NCBI GenBank assembly: GCA_964384625.1
Contig: CAYLNH010000011.1
Span: forward strand, 1-58,804
Direction: 5' to 3'
Source: CAYLNH01 sp964384625
GTDB lineage: Bacteria > Verrucomicrobiota > Lentisphaeria > JABSQK01
DNA length: 58,804 bases
The position numbers and the translations under genes were made by a program. Positions within the stretch are counted from its first letter, which is position 1. Each line of letters starts with the position of its first letter. The notes beneath the pieces were generated by a model. It worked only from the letters and a program-made list of their open reading frames with translations, did no database searches and was not told the DNA's origin. This document shows, one piece after another, positions 52,421-58,804 of this stretch.

Positions 52421-54379
52421 ATGGGTACCAGTGAACGCAAACACACAAGGCCGGCACGTCCGACAACCGGGTCCCGGCGCCGCTGGGGCATGCTGCTGCT
52501 GTTCGTGATTGCCGTGCTGGGCGGCGCGGTGTGTTTTATTCACCGCGAAGAACCGGTGGTTGCGCCGTTGCCCGCAGGCCCGTCGCCGGCGGCGAAGCAG
52601 ATCCCGTATGTGGCGCCGGAGAAAGTGAAGTACCGTTTCCAGGATCATCAACGCGGCCCGCTTCCCTTCGCGTACACGCCGCCGCTGGAACCGGCCGCGC
52701 TGGCCGACCTGCTGAGCGACCGGATTCGGCTGGGGTGGTACCGGGTCGACCATATCATCCCGATCATCGCTCAAGACCGGCAGCCGGAACCGTCGGCGCC
52801 GGCGTTGAGGGATCAGTATTGGCACCCGAAGAAACGTTCGTATCCAAATCTGCTGGCGGCCTTCAGCAAGGAGCTGCCGGCGGCGCTCGAGCAGCCGAAA
52901 CCGGCGGCGGGCATGATCAATACGGCCCGGGCGGTCGCGGTCACCCTGGACGCGCTCACGGCGGCGGCCCTGGCGCAAGCACAGCTGCGGCTGGCGGCGG
53001 CGAAGGATCTGCCGCGGGCGCTGGACTGTCTGGCCGGCGCCTATTGGCTGCATCGTGATTTTGACGAGCTCGAGAGCCTGCTGGCGGCAGGCCTGGAGTT
53101 CCGGCCGACGGCGGCAAACGGCGGCCGCGTGCCGCGGGAGCTGCAGGCGATCCTGGCCGCGGCGGCAACGGCCGAGCCGCTGCCGGCCCTGCAGCTGGCG
53201 GTGATCCGCGGCGACGCGAAAACGGCGCGTGCGGCCTTGGGCAGCGTTCGGACGGCGAAACACCGACAGCGCTTCCTACCGTTGGTCGAGCGACTCGAGG
53301 AGGGCCTCCAGGCCGGACTCGACGACAAGGGGCGCAAGCAACTGGCAATCCATTTTGCCGAACTCCGGCGCCACCTGGAAGACGTACAGCTGCCCCTGAA
53401 GAAACGTTTCGCCGGCTGGCCGATCGAACGCCTGGAAGAGCAGCTGCTCTGGTGTACGCGGGCGACCGGGTTTTACAGCGATCCGACGACGGATGTGTTG
53501 GCCTATCTTGTCGAAGAACGCGACTACCGCGGTGTCGGCATTCCGTCGGGCGCGGCGCTGTGTGCCGGCAAACGGCTGATCGACCGGCGTGAACCGTTCC
53601 GAGCGCTGCCGATGTTTCTCCTGACCCAGAAGTTGGGCTACCTCAGTGAAGCAGCGCGTTTCGACGCGGACGGCCCTGACGGCATGGTTCTCTTCAACGG
53701 GTTCGAGGCGCCGATCTACTTCGTGCAGACGATCGAGAGTCATCCCGAACTGCGGGCCTACGTAAAGGAACATGACGAGCTCTATCAGGTCGCCATGCAG
53801 ATGTATCACTATTCCGAAAAACACTGCGTCGACACCAACAGTGCCGGGATTGCCGGCCGTCCGGGCTACTACGAGCTGGCCCTGAGCATTCGCTGGCCCT
53901 TCTCGCTGCACGCCGGCCACCCGGAGGATGCCGTTCCGGAAATCATGCAGGCGATGCGGACCGGTCCGACCAAGGGCGTTCGCTTCGAGGCCGCCGATTG
54001 CCTGGCCACCTACTACCTGTACAAGACCCGGGAATACAACAAGGCCGCCGACCTCTTCCGCCGGCTTGCCCTGGGTCGGATCGACGGCGTTTTGAACGAG
54101 TACGCCCTGGAGATGTTTCTTGTCACGGCCCGCGAAGCCGGCAGCAAGGCTTTGGAGCAGGAGGCCATCGAACTTGCGACCGCGATGCTCGAAGGCGACG
54201 CCCGCGAACAATTGTCGCCCGAAAGCCGCGGGCGCCTCCGCAAGCTCCGCGCCGAACTGCAGAACCCGGACCGGGGAAAGGACAAATGGCCGCCAACGAA
54301 TCTCAAAGACATCATGAAGCATGTCGTCAACAAAGAGGTGGTCGAAAACAGAATGCAACAAGGGGAGAAACAACCATGA
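52421..54379 (+). CDS. Membrane-anchored helical repeat protein
   Basis: 652 aa from ATG 52421; a TTG at 52394 is in frame but less likely. A basic N-terminus precedes one membrane segment (WGMLLLFVIAVLGGAVCFI, about 31-49), then a Pro-rich linker. The rest is helical and TPR-like (LPRALDCLAGAYWLHRDFDE, REYNKAADLFRRLALGR). The orientation suggests a large extracytoplasmic domain. Family not recognised. The stop overlaps the next ATG (ATGA), so it is coupled to the beta-rich secreted protein and could be its assembly or anchoring partner. Confidence 0.65.
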   Translation: MGTSERKHTRPARPTTGSRRRWGMLLLFVIAVLGGAVCFIHREEPVVAPLPAGPSPAAKQIPYVAPEKVKYRFQDHQRGPLPFAYTPPLEPAALADLLSDRIRLGWYRVDHIIPIIAQDRQPEPSAPALRDQYWHPKKRSYPNLLAAFSKELPAALEQPKPAAGMINTARAVAVTLDALTAAALAQAQLRLAAAKDLPRALDCLAGAYWLHRDFDELESLLAAGLEFRPTAANGGRVPRELQAILAAAATAEPLPALQLAVIRGDAKTARAALGSVRTAKHRQRFLPLVERLEEGLQAGLDDKGRKQLAIHFAELRRHLEDVQLPLKKRFAGWPIERLEEQLLWCTRATGFYSDPTTDVLAYLVEERDYRGVGIPSGAALCAGKRLIDRREPFRALPMFLLTQKLGYLSEAARFDADGPDGMVLFNGFEAPIYFVQTIESHPELRAYVKEHDELYQVAMQMYHYSEKHCVDTNSAGIAGRPGYYELALSIRWPFSLHAGHPEDAVPEIMQAMRTGPTKGVRFEAADCLATYYLYKTREYNKAADLFRRLALGRIDGVLNEYALEMFLVTAREAGSKALEQEAIELATAMLEGDAREQLSPESRGRLRKLRAELQNPDRGKDKWPPTNLKDIMKHVVNKEVVENRMQQGEKQP

Positions 54380-55593
54380 ACCCGACCAATGTAAAGCCCA
54401 CAGACAGCCGCAAGCTCTTCTGGGTGGTCGTCGCCCTCTGGCTGGGCGGCCTGGCCACGCCGCTCCACGCCATTGACGAAGTCCGGATCCTCCATCAGGG
54501 CGAATCCCGGACCTACCTCGAGCCCTGGGGCTTCGCGCAACAGGCTGATGGTAAAAAGCAGTTTCAGGCGAAGGCTGTATTTATCAATAACCCCAACGGA
54601 CCGGTGCGCCTCAACTGGACCTGGACCTTCAACGGCGTCACGCACTCGGCGTCCGGCCACGGGCGCACCATCTCCTTCTCGCTGCCGCTGGACACCGCCG
54701 GCGAATTCGACCTCACGGTTGTCGCCGTCGACGCCGATGAGCCGGCGTTCACCGCGACCGACAAAGATCGCGTCGAAATCGTGCCGGCCTTCGTCATCAA
54801 GAGCAAACGCCGTTCCGACAAAAACGGCACGTTTGCCGAAAACGGCACGGAAATCTGCGGCGGCGGCATCGACAATGCCGTCCACCTCGCGGACGTCGTC
54901 GTCGAACCGGCGGCAGAGAAGAAGAACGCGCACTTCTTCGTCTTCTTCGCCGCCGGCAGTGGCGGCGGCGGACACGATCTGAGCGCGTTCACAAAGGGAG
55001 AAAAAGAAATCCCGGCAAGGCTCACGACCGCCGGCGGCAGTATCGAGCACGGCGATGACCACCTCCTTGCAGTCGCCCCTGACACACCATTTGAGCTGCG
55101 CTCGTCCAACGCCGCCGAGACCGTGACGCTCGAGGTCTATTGTATCGTCAACAACAAGCTGCACGCCACCAACACCCACACGATCGTGATCGATGGCGCT
55201 GACGTCGAAGTCGACCTGCCTGATGCGTTGGCGCGCGTCTTTGACAACAGCGGCCGATGGCTCGACGCCAATGCCACCTTGACGTTCAGGGGGGAGCCCG
55301 TCCCCGGTCACTTGTTGGTCGGCGGGATTGCCGAGGTCGAGTACTACGACGGCAATGACGATCTCATCAAGCTTGAGGCCATTGAGAACGGCAGGATGAG
55401 ATCCCTCGCGAAGTACGTTCAGGTCGACGACGGCGCATTCTTCAACCACGACTATGAACACCAGACGAGTAACGCCGCCGGCAAGGCGACCTTCCGCTAC
55501 AGGGTGGTCCCAAACCAGCGCGTCAGCACCCTCAACTTCGGTGCGGCCGACATCCAGGTTCAGGATGGTAATGCCGTTCCGGCTGATGAATAG
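54376..55593 (+). CDS. Secreted beta-rich (Ig/PKD-like) protein
   Basis: 405 aa from ATG 54376 with AAGGGGAG upstream. Signal peptide ending ATPLHA. Residues about 50-130 look like an Ig/PKD sandwich (PVRLNWTWTFNGV, GEFDLTVVAVDADEP). Distinct motifs are GGIDNAVHLADVVVEP, KKNAHFFVFFAAGSGGGG and FFNHDYEHQTSNAAGKATF. Family unknown. Parts of this gene recur in decayed form at 57613-57875. Sits between the membrane-anchored helical protein and a lipoprotein gene 11 bp downstream. Confidence 0.6.
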   Translation: MNPTNVKPTDSRKLFWVVVALWLGGLATPLHAIDEVRILHQGESRTYLEPWGFAQQADGKKQFQAKAVFINNPNGPVRLNWTWTFNGVTHSASGHGRTISFSLPLDTAGEFDLTVVAVDADEPAFTATDKDRVEIVPAFVIKSKRRSDKNGTFAENGTEICGGGIDNAVHLADVVVEPAAEKKNAHFFVFFAAGSGGGGHDLSAFTKGEKEIPARLTTAGGSIEHGDDHLLAVAPDTPFELRSSNAAETVTLEVYCIVNNKLHATNTHTIVIDGADVEVDLPDALARVFDNSGRWLDANATLTFRGEPVPGHLLVGGIAEVEYYDGNDDLIKLEAIENGRMRSLAKYVQVDDGAFFNHDYEHQTSNAAGKATFRYRVVPNQRVSTLNFGAADIQVQDGNAVPADE

Positions 55594-55604
55594 GATACCA
55601 GGCC

Positions 55605-56846
55605 ATGCACATATTCCGACAGCTCTCAGTTCACCACATGTTCGACAAGCGGGTCCTCTCCTGTGTCGCGGCTCTGCTCCTCGCGGCCGCGTGCAATGAG
55701 AAGAAAGTAAACTACGATACCGCAAGCAAAGCGTCCGGCCCGATCACACTGGAGGCAACGCCAGACACGCAGATGGAACGTCTTCCGGTCAAGCTTGTCG
55801 CGACAATTGGTCCCGGCGCCCCAAGCACAGGCGACGTCAGTCTGGTCATCAGGGATGACAAGAACGCGAAGATCTATCAGCAGACCAAACCTTATGCCCA
55901 GAGCGTCGAGTTCGAGTGGCCCGGAGCGCAGACAGCAGCCAAACACCGTAGGAACCCCTACGTGGCGACCGCATCAATCGGCGGCCACAGCGCCACCGAC
56001 CACGTCACGCTGTGGAAGCACTGCAGGGAAAAGGGAGCGGACGAATTCAGTCCTTTGGGAAAGATCAAGAAGGAGCAGATCGAGAAGAAAGCAAGCCAGC
56101 TGTGGTCGGAAATCAAACCCGACGGAGAGAAGATCGCCAAAGCAGTCAAAGAGGAGCTGAAGAAACTGTGGGATAAGGTCTCACCCGATGACGGGCTCAC
56201 GGTGAAGTTCCCCTTCGGGCTGAAGCATACCTTTGTGACCAAGGCATCGATCGACAAATGGGTCGAGGACAACCTTGACAAGTTCGTGGGTCTTGTCCAA
56301 GACGGGCTCAAGACGTTCAATAAGAAGGTTGACGAGGAGCTCATACCCTTGGCCGGCAAGGCCGCGGATGCCTATAACGCCCTGGCGCCCACATGGACAA
56401 TGCATGGGCACTACAACTACAAATCGACATCTCGAAGACCTGGTGATCCCGGTTGGGGAAATCTGACCATCGCCAAGGGGCCATTCCCTGACTACACGGT
56501 TCACAAGTTTGTCGCTGTCAAAGTGAAGATTGAGGTCGGCGCGTCGGTTGGTGGGGAAGCCACCGCGGCGGTCGAGATTGAAGGAAGAATCGATGCAACA
56601 CTAACGTTGGGTACGCTGAACCATTTCGCCATGCTACCCCAGAACCTGCCCGAGGAATTGAATTACAGAGTGATGCCCAAGGTAGACGTTGGATATTACG
56701 TGTCGGCTGGGGGCGGTGCACTCGTTACCGTGCTCGTTGGTTCCGGCGGGACATTCGAGGTCCGACTGCCGGATGTAGATGGTGTAATGAGTGCCGATGG
56801 CATCGACACCAACAATCCGGAGCCTTACTATCAGGACATGCCATGA
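55605..56846 (+). CDS. Lipoprotein of unknown function
   Basis: 413 aa. A lipobox LAAAC puts the lipid at Cys30; a later ATG at 55638 gives a shorter signal but has no ribosome site. An Ig-like part (about 40-140) is followed by Lys/Glu-rich amphipathic helices (about 150-260) and a beta-rich C-terminal half with HGHYNYKSTSRRPGDPGWG and VKVKIEVGASVGGEAT. GC content and third-position bias are lower than upstream. A truncated, frameshifted copy of its C-terminal half lies at 57876-58755. The stop overlaps the next ATG. Confidence 0.6.
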   Translation: MHIFRQLSVHHMFDKRVLSCVAALLLAAACNEKKVNYDTASKASGPITLEATPDTQMERLPVKLVATIGPGAPSTGDVSLVIRDDKNAKIYQQTKPYAQSVEFEWPGAQTAAKHRRNPYVATASIGGHSATDHVTLWKHCREKGADEFSPLGKIKKEQIEKKASQLWSEIKPDGEKIAKAVKEELKKLWDKVSPDDGLTVKFPFGLKHTFVTKASIDKWVEDNLDKFVGLVQDGLKTFNKKVDEELIPLAGKAADAYNALAPTWTMHGHYNYKSTSRRPGDPGWGNLTIAKGPFPDYTVHKFVAVKVKIEVGASVGGEATAAVEIEGRIDATLTLGTLNHFAMLPQNLPEELNYRVMPKVDVGYYVSAGGGALVTVLVGSGGTFEVRLPDVDGVMSADGIDTNNPEPYYQDMP

Positions 56847-57496
56847 CAAATGCCGCAAAGACAGGGAAATTCAATATGAAAAACGTCCTTCTTATTGCAG
56901 CTCTTTCTGCCTTGTCATTGATTGGCGCATCTGCCGATGACAAGGAAGTGCCGCGAGTATACAAAGGATACGGGAAACGCCGCCACATCCTGAAACCGGC
57001 TGCCGGGCAGCACGTTGTCATCGCCACACTGACGCAGAAGAAGAGCAAGACGATTGAGGCCCATGCAAGTCATAACTTCGCAGTCGCAAAAGGCGAGATG
57101 CTTGAAATCAGTTTCCCGATCACGGATCCCAAAGACAAGGCGATCGACGAAATCCGAGAAGTGAAAGCAAACGTCGGGAACACTGTGCTGTACGGTGACA
57201 TTACACTTCACGGAGGAAAGTACGGCACACGTTGGAGGAAGAAGGCGACAGTGGCTTTGGCGGATCTGGCGGAACTGCCGTTTACGTCGAGCTTCGCCTA
57301 TGACAAAGAAACCGGCATCAGCATTCATGGCTACCCCGCCTATGCGAAGAAAGATGGCACTGTCGTCGTGCTGAACCTCTACGTCGGCAAGGATCTCGAC
57401 CAGATCCGGACGTACCTCAAGAAATCCTCTCCCAAGGTCCATGCAGCACTCGAGGAGCGACTGGCGATTCTGAAGAAACGAGCTGCCGAGAAGTAA
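56843..57496 (+). CDS. Small secreted protein of unknown function
   Basis: 217 aa from ATG 56843 (AGGA upstream, ATGA overlap with the lipoprotein); ATG 56876 with AGGGA upstream would give a more standard signal peptide MKNVLLIAALSALSLIGASA. The mature part is beta-rich with charged strands and ends in a Lys/Glu helix. No family recognised and no duplicate seen downstream. Probably acts with the lipoprotein outside the cytoplasm. Confidence 0.55.
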   Translation: MTNAAKTGKFNMKNVLLIAALSALSLIGASADDKEVPRVYKGYGKRRHILKPAAGQHVVIATLTQKKSKTIEAHASHNFAVAKGEMLEISFPITDPKDKAIDEIREVKANVGNTVLYGDITLHGGKYGTRWRKKATVALADLAELPFTSSFAYDKETGISIHGYPAYAKKDGTVVVLNLYVGKDLDQIRTYLKKSSPKVHAALEERLAILKKRAAEK

Positions 57497-57612
57497 AGAG
57501 TGGGCGATCAGGGGGGATACAGACCTTGGGCGTTGACCAGACCAAGGCCGGATTTCATCTCCGCGGTCAGATTGGTGATACGCATGGCGGCTCCGTCGCC
57601 ATCGGGGAGAGA

Positions 57613-57875
57613 CTGCGGCATCGACACTGCCGTCCCCTTCGCGGCCGCCGTCGAAGCGACTGAAAAGAACAAGAACGCGCACTTCTCCGTCTTCTTCGTC
57701 AAGGTTGACGAGCAGGCGTTCTTCAATCACCACGACAAACACGAGGCCAGCGACGCAGCCGGCAAAGGCGATCTTCCCCTGCAATGCGGTTGCAAACCGC
57801 CGTGTGTACGCGTTCAAGTTCGGTGTGGCCGACGTCCAGGTACAGGACGAAAGCGCCGGGGCGCTCGGCGAATAG
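57613..57875 (+). pseudogene. Decayed copy of the beta-rich secreted protein gene
   Basis: CGIDTAVPFAAAVEATEKN and KNAHFSVFF match GGIDNAVHLADVVVEPAAEK and KNAHFFVFF of the gene at 54376. About 470 bp are then missing, and VDEQAFFNHHDKHEASDAAG matches VDDGAFFNHDYEHQTSNAAG. A frameshift near 57780 follows, after which FKFGVADVQVQDES matches LNFGAADIQVQDGN, ending at TAG 57875 as the original ends at TAG 55593. This is a clear remnant of duplication plus deletion. Sequence from 57497 to 57612 is not clearly alignable. Confidence 0.8.
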
Positions 57876-58755
57876 GAACCGTTCAAGGAATTCGGACTCA
57901 CTGAAGATGATGTTCTTCCAGGTATCAACAAGGTCTTGCCGCACATACCCGATGCAGGTGGGCCGGGGAAGGCCCACGCCCCCGGACCGAGCCAGCAGGT
58001 GATGGGGGTAGGACAGAGGATACAGGTGAAGGTTGACCGTGAAAAGCTCCTGAAGCAGCTTCAGGATGGTCTCGCTGAGGACGCCGAGGGAAAGCCGAAG
58101 GTTGATCAGCAAGGCAAGCCGACGGGAGAAGTGGTAACGCAGGAGGAAGCCAGGGACTTTGTCGAACAACAGAAGACGGTCAAGGAGTTAAACAAGTTGA
58201 TCGATAATAAGACCGTCGAAGTGGAACAGAAGTTCATAGAAGCAAGGCCAGGGGTCATCAAAAAGGTCACTGACACCATTATCAGCGCTGCAAATGCGGC
58301 TCAGCCGCAAGTTCGGTTCGACGGTCGGTATCGCTACTACGAACACGAAAGAGGCAGTGGAGACCCCGGTTGGATAGACGTGACGCCCTCTGTGCAGAAT
58401 GCATCCGACCTTGAAGGTAAGGCTGAGTTGGCGATTCGGGTTGATGTGGAGGTGAGTATCGAAGCATCTCCTTTGGGAGTCGGCGGCGACGTGAGCTTCA
58501 CAACGGAACTCGTGTACCGCCTGAGGTTCGGCGCAAAGATCGAAGCGAACCCATCAATCAATCGCCGGAGTCACAGTTGTCAATCCAAACCGGCCTGAAA
58601 CTTCGGTCGCCAGCAGACCGCAGTTGATATTCGCGCCCTACGTGGATTACGTGATCTCCCAGGTCATTTCGATTTCGCTTCATGTATCATTCACTTGGGA
58701 TGTGCCGTTGGAACAGGTTGTCGGCAGGCTTGTTGCTGTGCCGGTTCCGCCCTAA
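57876..58755 (+). pseudogene. Truncated, frameshifted copy of the lipoprotein gene
   Basis: Open in one frame from just after the TAG at 57875 to about 58557; possible starts are TTG 57936 or ATG near 58002. YRYYEHERGSGDPGWIDVT matches YNYKSTSRRPGDPGWGNLT of the gene at 55605, and ELAIRVDVEVSIEASPLG follows. At the ATCAATCAATC repeat (58557) the coding signal moves to another frame (SIAGVTVVNPNRPETSVASR and on), ending at TAA 58755. The signal peptide, lipobox and Ig part are missing. Either a pseudogene or a gene with one sequence error. Confidence 0.7.
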
Positions 58756-58804
58756 GGGTCCGCGCGGAAATAACTTCACATTTTGAGAGACTTTCAAGAG
58801 TCGC

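Overview
The window is a high-GC bacterial chromosome segment, almost fully coding on both strands. The gene content points to the PVC superphylum, most likely Lentisphaerota or Kiritimatiellota and less likely Planctomycetota. This is inferred from memory of those groups and not from a marker gene. The pointers are three CxPxR-type sulfatases, two heparinase-II/III-like proteins, FAD-dependent oxidoreductases of the PF12831 type, a GntR-HTH/LacI-sensor regulator, LamG, WD40 and Sel1 proteins, and a short pseudopilin with a FTMVELLVVI core. No rRNA, convincing tRNA, CRISPR array or transposase was seen.

Left block (30-21556). A small TPR-like protein and a WD40-Sel1 protein (30-3388) are followed by a minus-strand run of eight genes (18012 down to 3639): a secreted glycosidase-like protein, a sulfatase, an FAD oxidoreductase, a secreted heparinase-like lyase, a Gfo/Idh/MocA dehydrogenase, an enolase-superfamily dehydratase, an (alpha/alpha) barrel protein and another secreted glycosidase-like protein. 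It diverges from a GntR/LacI-type regulator (18132) and a second, apparently cytoplasmic heparinase-like protein (19283). The two predicted divergent promoters touch at their -35 boxes. This looks like a catabolic locus for a sulfated, uronic-acid-containing glycan.

Middle block (21590-28725). More general genes lie here: an AI-2E family permease with an acidic insert, a GT2 glycosyltransferase, a HEAT-repeat/LysM protein next to cinA, and a LamG lipoprotein. Before the lipoprotein is a 413-bp gap holding a large, nearly perfect hairpin.

Second glycan block (28894-40869). A minus-strand set (pectate lyase, pseudopilin, sulfatase, FG-GAP protein) diverges from an AraC regulator. The regulator leads a plus-strand set (oligogalacturonate-lyase-like propeller, GH2 beta-galactosidase, sulfatase). 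The target is probably a sulfated or substituted pectin-like polymer. The three sulfatases, the GH2 and the Ogl-like protein have no visible signal peptide.

Right block (41074-58755). Five secreted or exported proteins are tightly packed, four of them coupled by ATGA overlaps: LamG, beta-propeller, a 1258-aa CBM9/glycosidase-like protein, a shortened paralogue of that protein, and a CBM9-MORN fusion. A 664-bp gap with a MITE-like inverted-repeat element follows. Then comes a four-gene set of unknown function (membrane-anchored helical protein, beta-rich secreted protein, lipoprotein, small secreted protein). Two of these genes are duplicated just downstream as decayed copies (57613-58755) carrying an internal deletion and frameshifts.

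Start codons were chosen partly from a recurring GGAG, seven bases, start arrangement. It supports GTG or TTG starts at 18132, 23172, 34182 and 35652.
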